Below, piece by piece: positions 26,303-35,537 of a DNA stretch of 64,000 nt (its first letter is position 1; each line of letters begins with the position of its first letter). Below the pieces are notes generated by a model. It was given only the letters and a program-made list of their open reading frames with translations. It ran no database searches and was not told the DNA's origin. The DNA is from Undibacterium paludis (GTDB lineage: Bacteria; Pseudomonadota; Gammaproteobacteria; Burkholderiales; Burkholderiaceae_D): assembly GCF_022568815.1 (NCBI RefSeq), contig NZ_JAKZHX010000020.1, forward strand, positions 53,861 to 117,860, given 5' to 3'. Position numbers and translations under genes: made by a program.

Positions 26303-26722
26303 TCAATAGTCCCCCGAATGAACACGGACACGCCAGCCCGCAGCCACAGCTGTGCCTATCGCTGCATACAAAATATAACCAGAAGGTATCGCCCGATTAA
26401 CCGGCACCACCACCTTCGTCTGCGCCGCATTCTCGGTCAATGTAATCGCCGGCAAACTGACTTCTTCCCACAGGATATTGTTTGATGCAGTCGTCGCGGT
26501 CGCTCCGTTATTCAAAAAGATGCGTAACACCGAGGCCACATTCGTTCCTACGGGTAGCGCCTCTACACTCTCGATAAAAGCGCCATTGACACCGGCAGGA
26601 GCCGATATCTGTGTCACTGTACCCGTGCCATCCTTGGCTGTATTGGCAGCGGTGATGACTGGCGGCATTGGTGAAGGGAATCTTGGTGTCAATGGAAAGA
26701 TGGGTTTTTGATTTGCTGCCAT
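26303..26722 (-). CDS. Small virion or fibre-associated protein
   Basis: 139 residues, beta-rich (SVASVL-type strands, NVASVLRIFLNNGATATTA, AAIGTAVAAGWRVRVHSGDY), with a Pro-rich N-terminus. No named family. It sits between two fibre genes with 2- and 9-base gaps, so a structural or fibre-linker role is likely. Confidence 0.6.
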   Translation of the reverse strand: MAANQKPIFPLTPRFPSPMPPVITAANTAKDGTGTVTQISAPAGVNGAFIESVEALPVGTNVASVLRIFLNNGATATTASNNILWEEVSLPAITLTENAAQTKVVVPVNRAIPSGYILYAAIGTAVAAGWRVRVHSGDY

Positions 26723-26731
26723 GCAGCCTCC

Positions 26732-27511
26732 TTAAAAATTATTGTATAAATACAGGTCACTGCCTACCGAGCCAGCATCTCCCCAGAATGCAGTAGCGCC
26801 GTCACTCAAAATAGTCTGACCTGTCGTCGCAGGGCTCTGACCAGGCAGTACTGCAGCAAAGACCAGCCCGTCCGCATACAATTTGCTGACAGCATGACTG
26901 GCGGAAACTGGCGTGGCGACATTGAGCACGGCGCCAGTAAAATCATGCGCTCCGGCATAGTTGTCACCCGCCTTGTTTGCCTTGGCATTCATGCCTGGTC
27001 CGGTCAGTGCTCCACTCACATCAACAGAGCCTGACACGGTCTGGTTACCATTCAGATTCAGGTTACCCGTCATGGTCTGGTTGCCAGTGCGAAGCAACAT
27101 CGCAGAGCCGGCAATGATGACAAAATTACTACCGTCATACATCAGCAACAAAGGCTGATTGGATGCGATGTCTCCCGCTGTCGGGTCCGCCCCCAGCAGG
27201 GTCTTGACCGGCTTTGCACCGAGGCCAGACACGTTCACAGTCAGTGCACCAGTATTGGTATTGACCGGCTTGTACAACAATAACAAGCCAGTTGTATAAG
27301 AAAGTAAGGTTGTGACAGGATTGAGGACATGTGCCGCCGCCGTGCCTGTTTCTGTCGCCGTGATAATGACCGCACCAGTAAAGCCGGAAAAACATTCCTT
27401 CAGCACTGTTTTCAACATACGGATATGATCATCTCCCTGCGATTTTGGATCTGACGCCGTCGGATTGCTCACCGTCAGGTCATTGATATAGTTTGCTGCT
27501 TCCAGTCCCAT
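26732..27511 (-). CDS. Tail fibre protein
   Basis: 259 residues. The N-terminus (NYINDLTVSNPTASDPKSQG, DDHIRMLKTVLKECF) is the particle-binding head common to podovirus fibres. The C-terminal half has low-complexity repeats (GNQTMTGNLNLNGNQTVSGS) as in trimeric fibre shafts. Its start codon overlaps the adaptor stop (TAATG). No chaperone gene is seen beside it. Confidence 0.8.
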   Translation of the reverse strand: MGLEAANYINDLTVSNPTASDPKSQGDDHIRMLKTVLKECFSGFTGAVIITATETGTAAAHVLNPVTTLLSYTTGLLLLYKPVNTNTGALTVNVSGLGAKPVKTLLGADPTAGDIASNQPLLLMYDGSNFVIIAGSAMLLRTGNQTMTGNLNLNGNQTVSGSVDVSGALTGPGMNAKANKAGDNYAGAHDFTGAVLNVATPVSASHAVSKLYADGLVFAAVLPGQSPATTGQTILSDGATAFWGDAGSVGSDLYLYNNF

Positions 27512-28119
27512 TATTTCGCCCTCACTTGCATGGTTGAACCTGAATACCAGTCGATGGAATTGATGGCATCCACGCTTTGCAGATACAGCTTTTCAAAAGT
27601 CGGAATGCGCGCATCGTTCATGATGAAAGGCTGTGCTGCACACAATGCCGCGTACAGATACACATTCGGAAAAGCCGCCAGCAGCCAGTTCGTTGTATTG
27701 ATTGAAGACAAAGCCGGTATACGCTGCTGGTAAGTCAGTTCCAGCGCATAACTTGCGTCCGGCACCGGGGCCAGCTGTAATTGCGGGCCAATGACAGAAA
27801 ATTTCACCGGCCTGCCACTAATGCTCCCCGTCCTGTCTGCCAGCAGTTGATCTGGTGATTCATAGCGCAGTGCAATAACAGGGTCCGCAGACAGGATCAG
27901 CCTGCGCATTTCCAGCATATCGACAGGCAGGCTGACATAAGCACTGCCCGCCGTCGTCACCAGACTGGTGCGTACATCCATGGGCCTGGCCGCAATATCA
28001 GACGACATCCTGGCTTCAGCCAAAGCAATAAAATCAGCAATGAATGGTGCCAGGTCCGTCCTGTGCAACCAGTTGGCGACAGCTGTCTGCAAGCTTGCAT
28101 AATCGGTAATGGCGCTCAT
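27511..28119 (-). CDS. Head-tail adaptor protein (SU10-type)
   Basis: 202 residues from MSAITDYASLQ (GGGAGG site). The helical start (TAVANWLHRTDL, FIALAEARMSSDI), followed by SLPVDMLEMRRLILS and later AAFPNVYLYAALCAAQPF, is the pattern of adaptor proteins that dock under the portal in short-tailed phages with SU10-like capsids. It overlaps the neighbouring genes by one to four bases. Confidence 0.75.
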   Translation of the reverse strand: MSAITDYASLQTAVANWLHRTDLAPFIADFIALAEARMSSDIAARPMDVRTSLVTTAGSAYVSLPVDMLEMRRLILSADPVIALRYESPDQLLADRTGSISGRPVKFSVIGPQLQLAPVPDASYALELTYQQRIPALSSINTTNWLLAAFPNVYLYAALCAAQPFIMNDARIPTFEKLYLQSVDAINSIDWYSGSTMQVRAK

Positions 28120-28400
28120 ACCCTGCCTCCCCATACACGAAACGCCGACAGCGCCGGATCAACCAGCATGGCCTTCACATGCACTTCTTCGCTCATGAAT
28201 TCCTGGAAACTGATGTTTTTATCATTGAGATATTTTTCAACAAGCACCATGGGAAAAGATGCGGCATGGCGCATCTCGCTTGTTCCATGCAAACCCTCCT
28301 TGTGCAAAGCCTGGGCATGCTCGGCAATCGCCGTGCAATCCTGCACGCGCTCAAACCTGATATCACCACCATCCACATGAACTCTGGTTGCGATACTCAT
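28116..28400 (-). CDS. Small head-region protein
   Basis: 94 residues (MSIATRVHVDGGDIRFERVQ). Predicted mixed fold, no recognised domain. Coupled to both neighbours by start-stop overlaps (TAATG and ATGA). A virion or assembly role is inferred from position between capsid and adaptor genes. Confidence 0.6.
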   Translation of the reverse strand: MSIATRVHVDGGDIRFERVQDCTAIAEHAQALHKEGLHGTSEMRHAASFPMVLVEKYLNDKNISFQEFMSEEVHVKAMLVDPALSAFRVWGGRV

Positions 28401-28705
28401 TACATATTCTCCAGCGGGGACACCTGCACGACGCCCGCCGTTGCAACCTGTATCGCAGCAATCCTGTCATTCCCGTTCACGCTCAGGATCACTGCATCAC
28501 CAGGCTGGACCTGCAAGTCAGTACCCACGGCAGTCGCCGATGATTTACCGAGGCGTACACAGGCAGGCGCAGTTGCCGCCACACGGATATAGCGCGGCAA
28601 TTCGCCGCTGGACATACTGGGAATAGTTGCCGACGCCGACGTGCCCGACGTGGCAATGGCCACGCCCGTCGTCTGACTGGAGACGGTGATATAACCACCA
28701 TTCAT
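28400..28705 (-). CDS. Small capsid-proximal protein, possible decoration protein
   Basis: 101 residues (MNGGYITVSSQTTGVAIATS), entirely beta-type with Ala/Thr/Val repeats (VGTDLQVQPGDAVILSVNGN). Such small beta proteins just downstream of major capsid genes often decorate the head. This is inference only. Confidence 0.6.
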   Translation of the reverse strand: MNGGYITVSSQTTGVAIATSGTSASATIPSMSSGELPRYIRVAATAPACVRLGKSSATAVGTDLQVQPGDAVILSVNGNDRIAAIQVATAGVVQVSPLENM

Positions 28706-28744
28706 AAAACCTCCTGCGCTTCACAGCGTTGTAATCAAAAAAAT

Positions 28745-28764
28745 GGCGGGGGCTTGCACCCGCC
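28745..28764 (-). terminator. Intrinsic terminator after the major capsid gene
   Basis: Stem GGCGGG / CCCGCC followed on the minus strand by ATTTTTTT, ~40 bases past the capsid stop. A partial terminator here would make capsid transcripts more abundant than those of downstream genes. Confidence 0.78.
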
Positions 28765-28802
28765 TGCTTTTTAACTCTGAACGAGTACGATGCTATGCAG
28801 AC

Positions 28803-29726
28803 TTACAGCACATCATAAATCGCACCATGGGCCTTGGGCGCGCGGCATTCCAGCGTATACTCCACGACCAGCTCACGCTGCACGGCGTCACCCGTGGTTG
28901 CCAGCTCTATCGTCGTAAAGGGACGCAGATAGGCCAGTGCCAGCTTGTCAGCTTGCAGGACAAACACATCGCGTGAAGCCTGGAAGCGATTCGGCACCAC
29001 TTTCAGCGAACCAAAATCGGACACATACACGTCAATTGCCGCATACAGTTTGGCATCTTCCGACTTGTCGAAACGTGTCGCATTGCCCGAGAAAGTTGAA
29101 AACGTCTGTTTCTGTGCCGGGCCTACCATGATGGTGTCAGGTTCGCCGCCAGCGCTATAGCATTTCTGCAAAACGTTCTTCAACTGCGCTTCCGTAAAAG
29201 CACGCGGTGTACCCAGAGTCCGGCCGGTATTGCCGGAATAAGATGCCAGCGTACCGGCATTATTGTCGACATTGTCCACCACCCAGCCAGGCAAACCACG
29301 GGATTGCCTTGGCGAAGTAGCCGTCACATCCAGCTGACACAATGCTGACTCCATATCGCGTTTCAGTTCCAGTGAAGCCATCGACAACTGATACGCCAGC
29401 TCATCCTTGCGGCCAGCCGGGTTCATCGCCTGCTGCGTGCCCGATACGATCACGGTTTTCGATGCAATCTGGGTGCGGTTACTCAGACGTGCTGTCGGTG
29501 TCACCGTTTTTGCAGATGCATTGTCACCCTCGGCCTGGGCATTGGTAGTCACTGCCGTCGCCAGATCCTGGGTCTGCCACTCATGCAGGGTATTGCTGGC
29601 TTTTGCCTTGGCCGCCATATTCATCAAAGGCGTCGTGGTTGGCGAAATACGGTAAATGATATCGCTTAGGTCTTCCTTATTACCAACCGCTGTCGCGGTC
29701 ACATAGGTATTGCTTGGTGCTGCCAT
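28803..29726 (-). CDS. Major capsid protein, SU10-like (DUF5309-type)
   Basis: 307 residues starting MAAPSNTYVTATAVGNKEDL. The opening EDLSDIIYRISPTTTPLMNM, the central SNRTQIASKTVIVSGTQQAM and the closing RPFTTIELATTGDAVQRELV are the recognisable blocks of the SU10-like HK97-fold capsid family. It lies directly after the scaffold gene, as in short-tailed phages. The length is normal and there is no lesion. It would form the icosahedral shell. Confidence 0.85.
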   Translation of the reverse strand: MAAPSNTYVTATAVGNKEDLSDIIYRISPTTTPLMNMAAKAKASNTLHEWQTQDLATAVTTNAQAEGDNASAKTVTPTARLSNRTQIASKTVIVSGTQQAMNPAGRKDELAYQLSMASLELKRDMESALCQLDVTATSPRQSRGLPGWVVDNVDNNAGTLASYSGNTGRTLGTPRAFTEAQLKNVLQKCYSAGGEPDTIMVGPAQKQTFSTFSGNATRFDKSEDAKLYAAIDVYVSDFGSLKVVPNRFQASRDVFVLQADKLALAYLRPFTTIELATTGDAVQRELVVEYTLECRAPKAHGAIYDVL

Positions 29727-29752
29727 ATTTGTTACTCCCTGGTCTTGCGACC

Positions 29753-30712
29753 TTAAATGAATTTTGCAAAAAGAGATGCAGCATCTTCGACCCTGCCGCT
29801 TCTGGCAAGGCGTTGCATGGCCGCGTTGCGACCGTCGCCTCCAGGTGATTCGCCCACACCTGGCCGCACAATTTTTTGCGGTATGCTGGCGACACGCTTG
29901 GCTGCTGCATTGGCTTTGGACATCATGGCGTCATACAGCATGGCTTTGCGGCCAAGCAAGACTGCCTTGTGGTCAGCAATGCTGTCCACCGTCTGATAAT
30001 CAAAGCCCTGTTCCAATAAATATTGGCGAATGGCGCTGCTTTCGGCCTCAGCCTTTCTGTTGTCTTTCCAGTCCGGCAGCTTGGCAAGAAGTGCTTCTTG
30101 CTGCGTTTGGAGCACAGACTCCAGATAGTGCGCCTGTTCTGCCTGGGCAAGGTGCGCCAGGTACTGTTGTTGCTGAATGTTATCCTGATAGGCTGCTTGT
30201 CTTTTTTGATAAAGGTGCTGCTGTTTCAGGTATTCAGCAGGGTCATTTTCCAGAAGACGTTCCCAATCTATGTTTTTTTGCTGGACCAGTGCACCTTCGA
30301 TTTGTACCGCCATCTTCTGCAGTTTCCCTGCATAATCCTGGCGCTCCTGCGATGCACGCTGGATTTCAGCTTCGGCAGCCTTGCGCTGCTCTGCCACCTC
30401 CATCGTCTTCCTGGTGTAGTCGGACTGTCGCAGTCCATTCTTGTAGGCATCAGCCAGTTCTGCTTTTGACAGATTGACTGTCTTGCCATCTACTTCTATG
30501 GTGACAGTCTCATCACCGCTTTCCTCCTGGCCATCCTCTAGTAATTTTTCAGGTTCAGCGTCACGCTTCCCCCTCATGTCCTCCAAAACTTCCCTCTCCA
30601 AATCCTGGGCGCTCTTTTCATGTGCTTGCGGCTCCAGAAAAGCGCCCAAGGCTTGTGCCGCGCCATCTACATTCAAGGTATTACCTGTGGGTTCAGTGAC
30701 CTGATTATCCAT
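29753..30712 (-). CDS. Capsid scaffolding protein
   Basis: 319 residues, acidic N-terminus (DLEREVLEDMRGKRDAEPEK), long coiled-coil centre rich in Gln/Glu/Lys/Ala (~residues 100-215, AEAEIQRASQERQDYAGKLQ), and a basic C-terminus (KANAAAKRVASIPQKIVRPG) that would bind capsid subunits. This architecture and its place immediately before the major capsid gene identify it as scaffold with good confidence. Confidence 0.78.
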   Translation of the reverse strand: MDNQVTEPTGNTLNVDGAAQALGAFLEPQAHEKSAQDLEREVLEDMRGKRDAEPEKLLEDGQEESGDETVTIEVDGKTVNLSKAELADAYKNGLRQSDYTRKTMEVAEQRKAAEAEIQRASQERQDYAGKLQKMAVQIEGALVQQKNIDWERLLENDPAEYLKQQHLYQKRQAAYQDNIQQQQYLAHLAQAEQAHYLESVLQTQQEALLAKLPDWKDNRKAEAESSAIRQYLLEQGFDYQTVDSIADHKAVLLGRKAMLYDAMMSKANAAAKRVASIPQKIVRPGVGESPGGDGRNAAMQRLARSGRVEDAASLFAKFI

Positions 30713-30730
30713 TTAAAAACTCCAATCAAT

Positions 30731-30751
30731 GAATGGGACTTTCACCCATTC
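30731..30751. other. Hairpin before the scaffold gene
   Basis: GAATGGG / CCCATTC, a 7-bp stem with a 7-base loop, 19 bases upstream of the scaffold start on the minus strand. It has no T-tract, so it may affect mRNA stability or translation. Confidence 0.5.
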
Positions 30752-30789
30752 CCAGCGCCTCACGGCGTTAAGATTCATCCAACAAAAAA

Positions 30790-30809
30790 ACCACCTGAAA
30801 ACAAGTGGT
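30790..30809 (-). terminator. Intrinsic terminator between small genes and scaffold gene
   Basis: ACCACTTG / CAGGTGGT (one wobble pair) with a TTTT loop, followed by seven T residues on the minus strand. It lies 22 bases past the 50-residue gene. Confidence 0.72.
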
Positions 30810-30831
30810 CACCAAGTGCGTTGGACCAGCA

Positions 30832-30984
30832 CTAGATTTTTATAAACGTCCCGCTATTGAGCTGATATCCGACCTCGCCATTCACTACCCTGACCCAGCC
30901 CTTCGCTGTTTTTATCATGTCAACCGTTGCGGCAGGATGAAAAGCCATCGCCACAGAATCACGCCAGCCCTTGAAGGCTTGCAC
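30832..30984 (-). CDS. Short phage protein, GTG start
   Basis: 50 residues (MQAFKGWRDSVAMAFHPAAT...YQLNSGTFIKI). The GTG at 30984 has an AAAGG site overlapping the stop of the previous gene. An earlier start at 31161 would overlap that gene by 170 bases and is unlikely. The beta-type C-terminus (GWVRVVNGEVGYQLNSG) looks like a small structural domain. Function unknown. Confidence 0.55.
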   Translation of the reverse strand: MQAFKGWRDSVAMAFHPAATVDMIKTAKGWVRVVNGEVGYQLNSGTFIKI

Positions 30985-30989
30985 TGCCT

Positions 30990-31274
30990 TTACCAGCTCT
31001 TCAAACGATGCATCAGGCTTTGTCTGTGCTCCAGGTCCAGTTGCGCCAGCTTGCCAGTTTCCAGTGTCGTGTCCAGCTGGTTTTTGAACTTCTTCAACAT
31101 GGCCAGATACATCCAGAGTTTTTCCCTGCCCTCGGCGTCGCGTGCCGGTGAGTTTTTCCATTTTTCCGTTATCTCGCTTTCTATGGCAGAAAATGCCTGT
31201 TGATATGCTTCATTTTCCAATACTTCCCTGGCCCTGCTGCCTTCAGAGATGCGCTGTTCAATGGTAGTCATCAT
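30990..31274 (-). CDS. Small helical protein after portal
   Basis: 94 residues (MMTTIEQRISEGSRAREVLE), highly charged and helical (EITEKWKNSPARDAEGREKL). Starts in a 4-base overlap with the portal stop. Helical proteins of this size beside portals often serve assembly, but no family is recognised. Confidence 0.65.
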   Translation of the reverse strand: MMTTIEQRISEGSRAREVLENEAYQQAFSAIESEITEKWKNSPARDAEGREKLWMYLAMLKKFKNQLDTTLETGKLAQLDLEHRQSLMHRLKSW

Positions 31275-33553
31275 GCGCTCCCTGTCGCGGCTTCGCCTGG
31301 ATAAGCAGGCACCATCTCAGTGAGCAAAGCCCCTGATGGCACCGGTTGCTGGCGAGCAATCTTCGCCACCAGCAGTTTTGTTTCAGCTTCCAGTTGTGCT
31401 TTCCAGCGGTCAAACTCCATGCGTTGTTGCGCCAGTTGCGCATCAAGCTGCGCCTTGTGCTGACGTTCCTGCATATCATTCTGTGCCTGTGCCTGCTGCT
31501 TTTGTGTTTCCAGTTGCAGTTCACGCTCACGCAACATGGCTTCCTGCTGCAATTCGCGTTCACGCATCTGCATGTCCATCATATGTTTTTCCTTGCTTGC
31601 CTCTATCTGCATCTGCGTCTTCTGCTGTTCTGCCTGCATCTGCATTTGCATGGGGTCCGGCGCTTGTGGCGGTGGCGCAGCTTTCGACGGGTCACTGAAG
31701 AACTTGTCCGCACTCTTGAAGCCCAGCAAACGCGCCAGCTCCGAACTCGCCTGATAAATTCCCTGAGGATTGGTCAAACCCAGGGGATAGACTTTTTCCT
31801 GCTGCGCCAGCAAAGCCATCAGATGATTGACCTTCTGGTCCTTGTTACCCAGGCCTATGCCGACATTGATACTGACATCAAACTGGTTATGCCATTCACG
31901 CGGATCAATATCTGTCCAGCCATTTGACAGTTTCACCTGGGCTTTTTTGTCCTGATGCTGGCATATCAGCTTCAGCACCAGCTTGAACAAGGCAGTAAAA
32001 CCCTCGGCAAAATTGCGTGAGATCAGGTCCAGGCGCATGTCCGCCTTGTTGGTGATGATATTCATGCCCTGTGCCGTCTGGTTCAGTCCGTCACCGTCAT
32101 TACCCTGGCTATAGCGTGTCCAGCCCGTCCTGTTTTCCAGGTCCTGCTGTATATAATCCAGCAAACCCATGGCCTCACCGCTATTACCCTGCGCCTGGTC
32201 CAGCCGTCCCACGGCACCGGGTTGTTTGATGCGCACCACACCACCAGGGCGAGAAGTCAGCAGATCATCAAGATTGACCTGGCCTTCCACCGCAAAATAG
32301 CGACCATTCACATTCAGGTACAGGTTATCAAGCTGGCTGCGCAAAATGCTGGTCTTGGTCTTCTGGCTCTCCATCGCCAGATCAGCAATCGACAAACCAA
32401 AGAAAGTATGCGGCAAAGGCACAGGGGTGATATCAACAAAGGGGATAAAATCCACCTCTTCATTATCAAGCAATTCATTACCCGCCACCGTCACCTTGCG
32501 CAATTCGCTGATGCCGTCGCCGTCGAAGTCACAGCGTACATAGGCTTCCGTAATCCATATCTTGCGCTGGCTTTCATCTGCATTCGTGATCTCGTCTGAC
32601 AGATAAGCGTTTTCATCATTCCAGCTCAGCCGTTGTATGCGCTCCAGATTCAGCGCCTGGCCCTGATCTTCTCCACTGATATTGTCGACATTCTTGTACC
32701 CCATGGATTTCAATTCAGACACCGTGCGCTGCACACGGTGGCCGACAAACCTGGCTGTCTGTATATCCCTGGCATTGCGGGCGATCAAAAACTCTTCCGG
32801 CGGTACATTATCGATCTGTATCTTGCCGCCAGTCTTTACCCGCTTGCAAGTAATGTCATACAGCATCTGCGGCGGCTGCGCCTGTATCTGCTGCAATTGT
32901 CCCTGCAACTGCTGCACCGCCTGTGTCGCCTGCTGATCCCCTTGTTGTGCTGCAGGGGATGCCTGCTGCAATTGCAGATTCAACTGTTCTACAGCTTGCT
33001 GACGCTGTTTGGCATCTTCTTCGTCAGGGTAAGCCTGCTGGGCAATCACCTCAATTTCAGGATCGTCCAGAATCTGCGCCAGTTCAACCTGGCTCAGCCC
33101 CTTGTATTCTTCCTTCATCTCTTCAAAACGCGTATCCCACCAGACCTTGACAATGCCATTTTTCTGCAGCAAGGCATCCTTCATCCAGACATAGGCAATC
33201 TTGTGACCATTGTTCTTTTTAAAGAACAGGTAATTGACATATTCCGTCGCCGCGCTGGCTTTGGTTTCATCATCGGGATTCTGCGCCTCAAATTCAACAA
33301 TGGAATCACCGCCGCAAAATGTCAGCATCAACTGCGGCAGCATCGACTCTATCGTGTCGCGCACATCCGTAGAGACAACCGATGAACGCCCCTCCACCTC
33401 GGGTGGCGCCAGGTCACCGACAGCCATGCCCAGGTAATAGTATTCTGCTTTCTGACGCGCCTGCGACAAACGCGAAGATGAATAACCAAGGCTCTGCCGC
33501 ATCTCGGTCAGCACCAGGGCTTTCAATTCTTCTTCTGATAATCCTTTAGCCAT
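31271..33553 (-). CDS. Phage portal protein
   Basis: 760 residues from MAKGLSEEELKALV (GAGGA site; 17 extra upstream codons are open). The N-terminal half (RQKAEYYYLGMAVGDLAPPE, STDVRDTIESMLPQLMLTF, VWMKDALLQKNGIVKVWWD) is the portal core of large short-tailed-phage portals. Inserted Gln-rich stretches (LNLQLQQASPAAQQGDQQ) and a C-terminal coiled coil of Gln/Met/Glu (MQMQAEQQKTQMQIEASK) form the barrel-like end. It makes the DNA gate of the head and binds terminase and adaptor. Confidence 0.85.
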   Translation of the reverse strand: MAKGLSEEELKALVLTEMRQSLGYSSSRLSQARQKAEYYYLGMAVGDLAPPEVEGRSSVVSTDVRDTIESMLPQLMLTFCGGDSIVEFEAQNPDDETKASAATEYVNYLFFKKNNGHKIAYVWMKDALLQKNGIVKVWWDTRFEEMKEEYKGLSQVELAQILDDPEIEVIAQQAYPDEEDAKQRQQAVEQLNLQLQQASPAAQQGDQQATQAVQQLQGQLQQIQAQPPQMLYDITCKRVKTGGKIQIDNVPPEEFLIARNARDIQTARFVGHRVQRTVSELKSMGYKNVDNISGEDQGQALNLERIQRLSWNDENAYLSDEITNADESQRKIWITEAYVRCDFDGDGISELRKVTVAGNELLDNEEVDFIPFVDITPVPLPHTFFGLSIADLAMESQKTKTSILRSQLDNLYLNVNGRYFAVEGQVNLDDLLTSRPGGVVRIKQPGAVGRLDQAQGNSGEAMGLLDYIQQDLENRTGWTRYSQGNDGDGLNQTAQGMNIITNKADMRLDLISRNFAEGFTALFKLVLKLICQHQDKKAQVKLSNGWTDIDPREWHNQFDVSINVGIGLGNKDQKVNHLMALLAQQEKVYPLGLTNPQGIYQASSELARLLGFKSADKFFSDPSKAAPPPQAPDPMQMQMQAEQQKTQMQIEASKEKHMMDMQMRERELQQEAMLRERELQLETQKQQAQAQNDMQERQHKAQLDAQLAQQRMEFDRWKAQLEAETKLLVAKIARQQPVPSGALLTEMVPAYPGEAATGSA

Positions 33554-33561
33554 TCCATCCT

Positions 33562-34809
33562 CTATGCATAAGTAAATTTCGGGTAATTCAATTTCCCACC
33601 CCACTCTTCGTTCGACATCTGCTCTGCATTGATGCAGATATAACGCAAATTGTCTGCACCATGGCTGAACTCATCGTGCAAAGGTGCGCCCGCTTCATTG
33701 GTACTTTGATTGATGCTGCGGCGATAGCGCTTGGCGCATTCAATCAGCCTGGCAGTCCTGTCCTTATCAAACCACAGACGGTTAAACGTCATGCGTGTCA
33801 GACGTATGCCGTCTTCCACACTCATGCCCGGCGTAATCGCCACATCCCAGCCAAGTGCAGTCATGATTTCTTCGGCACTCTTGCCCGTTTTAAAATCCTT
33901 GTTGCGGCCATCATGCGGCAAGAACAACTTTCCCCAGTTCATATTCTTTTGCTTCAACAGGGCAGAATAATGGTCCAGCGTCTTGTGGCTGTCTTCCATA
34001 TATTCAATGACGCGTAATTCCGAACTCTGTCTTTGCACCAGGCTGATCGCCATCGCATCATTCCAGCCCAAATCCACCACCACATGCACCTTCAGCAAAG
34101 GATCATAAGGAACATGGCAGATACGGCTGTCCGCCGTCGCCACTTCGTGATAATAGATAGCACCGCTGACTGCCGGTTTGCACTGACCATCCCAGATATT
34201 CTTGTAGGCTTCCGGCTCGCGTTGCAGGCAGGTTTGCCTCTCCCTTTCCAGCACTTCAGGGAACCAGGGGTTATCACGCCAGTTCATCAAAACAGATACA
34301 CAGTCATGCGGCGGCCGCATCACAAAACGCTGATGGGTGGGGTCCGTTTCCAGCTCAGGGTTATACGTTACCCAGATTTCTGAACCCGCCGTGCGTATCG
34401 TCGGTATCAAGATACTCCATGACCTGTCCGACACACTCTGCCCCTCTTCCACCCACACCTTGGTGCAGCCTTCAAAAGACTTGATACTGTCGGCAGTCTG
34501 GTCCGACAAACCACTGAAGTAAAAACGCGTACCATTCCTGCCGCGTATCTCGGATTCATAAATTTGATAGAATTCACTCAAGCCCAGGGCAGCAATCTGG
34601 TCACGCAAAAGCTGATGCACGGATTGCTTGATCGATTTCTGCAACTCGCGAGCACACAAAATTCTTTCCACATTCTGCACACCAAGCAGCAACAATGCGC
34701 GGGCAAACCCCCATGACTTACCGCTGCCACGGCCACCACGCGCCACCTTGTAACGCGCTGGCTGGAATAAAAATTCCAGCTTCTCCGGAAACTCACACTC
34801 AATCTGCAT
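33562..34809 (-). CDS. Terminase large subunit, PBSX/Terminase-3 type
   Basis: 415 residues from MQIECEFPEK, in an 11-base overlap with the small subunit. The ATPase Walker A is ARGGRGSGKSW near residue 25 and the acidic Walker B is KVWVEEGQSV near residue 120. The C-terminal nuclease has the first acidic residue in VVVDLGWNDAMAIS and another in HDEFSHGADNLRY. All key residues look intact, so DNA packaging is possible in principle. Confidence 0.9.
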   Translation of the reverse strand: MQIECEFPEKLEFLFQPARYKVARGGRGSGKSWGFARALLLLGVQNVERILCARELQKSIKQSVHQLLRDQIAALGLSEFYQIYESEIRGRNGTRFYFSGLSDQTADSIKSFEGCTKVWVEEGQSVSDRSWSILIPTIRTAGSEIWVTYNPELETDPTHQRFVMRPPHDCVSVLMNWRDNPWFPEVLERERQTCLQREPEAYKNIWDGQCKPAVSGAIYYHEVATADSRICHVPYDPLLKVHVVVDLGWNDAMAISLVQRQSSELRVIEYMEDSHKTLDHYSALLKQKNMNWGKLFLPHDGRNKDFKTGKSAEEIMTALGWDVAITPGMSVEDGIRLTRMTFNRLWFDKDRTARLIECAKRYRRSINQSTNEAGAPLHDEFSHGADNLRYICINAEQMSNEEWGGKLNYPKFTYA

Positions 34810-35131
34810 TCGGTTTGACCAGTTTGATGGCGATATCACTGATCAAGTGTTCGCCGTTATCTCCCGCACCATTGACCTGTAAAGGGAGGATTTTCAGATA
34901 CAACACCGTCCAGAATGCCTTTTCATTGGTCGGGTCCTCGCGCGCCCATTGCGCCAGACGTGATGCACCACCAAGCTCTTCGCCGGCTCTGGCAATCGCA
35001 TCCCTGACTGTCAGCGCCGATTGACTGAGGGTTTGACCGGACACCTTCTTCGGGCGGCCCCGTGGTTTGGCGGCAGATTTGCTTGCGGGTTTGACCGCCG
35101 TGACTGTCGCCTGATTATCACGATCACTCAT
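34799..35131 (-). CDS. Terminase small subunit
   Basis: 110 residues. A basic, Ala/Lys/Pro-rich N-terminus with an AT-hook-like PRGRPKKV is followed by a helical DNA-binding part (ALTVRDAIARAGEELGGASR, WAREDPTNEKAFWTVLYLK). That ending is characteristic of small terminases. It directly precedes the large subunit and is the first gene after the promoter repeats. Confidence 0.75.
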   Translation of the reverse strand: MSDRDNQATVTAVKPASKSAAKPRGRPKKVSGQTLSQSALTVRDAIARAGEELGGASRLAQWAREDPTNEKAFWTVLYLKILPLQVNGAGDNGEHLISDIAIKLVKPNAD

Positions 35132-35267
35132 TTGACTTCAGGATGCCTTGCAGCTTGTCCTGCTCCATGAAATAAAACCATCATCCAAAACATACAGATG
35201 CGCCTGGTCTGGCGATGCATCATCGTTGATGCATGTCGTAGCTGAATGACCAGGATAAAAAGATTTA
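35132..35267. other. Leader between the promoter repeats and the terminase gene
   Basis: The minus frame 35138-35332 (MVASDSPITSELATKIAMQQ...YVLDDGFISWSRTS) is open and ends 6 bases before terminase. It begins inside the duplicated repeat and has no ribosome-binding site, so I do not call a gene. It may encode a short leader peptide. Confidence 0.35.
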
Positions 35268-35430
35268 CCTGTCTGCTGCATCGCGATCTTGGTCGCCAAC
35301 TCGGACGTTATAGGTGAATCGCTTGCGACCACAAACAGGTAAAAACGGTAGCGTCAGCAAGTTGCCGGGCGCAGTATCTTGAATTCCTGCATCTTCACGA
35401 TGCTCCATCCTTTGAAGCATGCAGAAAGCA

Positions 35431-35460
35431 AAAAGCCCCGCCATTTTGCAATGGCGGGGC
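35431..35460 (-). terminator. Terminator T1
   Basis: A perfect 11-bp stem (GCCCCGCCATT/AATGGCGGGGC, loop TTGC read on plus), followed on the minus strand by TTTTTGCTTT. It lies ~45-70 bases downstream of promoter P1, so most P1 transcripts should stop here unless antiterminated. Confidence 0.85.
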
Positions 35461-35508
35461 AACATGTATTATCTGAAATTCGTACAGGCGTGGCAGCCCG
35501 TAAGTAAA

Positions 35509-35537
35509 AGTATACGCTGCCCACACAGACAGCACAA
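35509..35537 (-). promoter_or_regulatory. Promoter P1 of the late operon
   Basis: On the minus strand: TTGTGC, 17 bases, TATACT. The same layout with 17-base spacers recurs at P2 and P3, with only the -35 end and spacer differing. This is strong internal evidence for sigma-70-type promoters aimed at the terminase operon. Confidence 0.75.

Noticed and set aside
30832..31161. Full 109-codon reading of the short gene before scaffold
   Set aside because: It would overlap the preceding gene by ~170 bases; the GTG at 30984 with AAAGG is the better start.
32633..33385. 250-codon plus-strand frame
   Set aside because: Antisense to the portal gene, with no supporting features.
35138..35332. 64-codon frame before small terminase as a gene
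   Set aside because: It begins inside a duplicated non-coding unit without a ribosome site; listed only as a possible leader.
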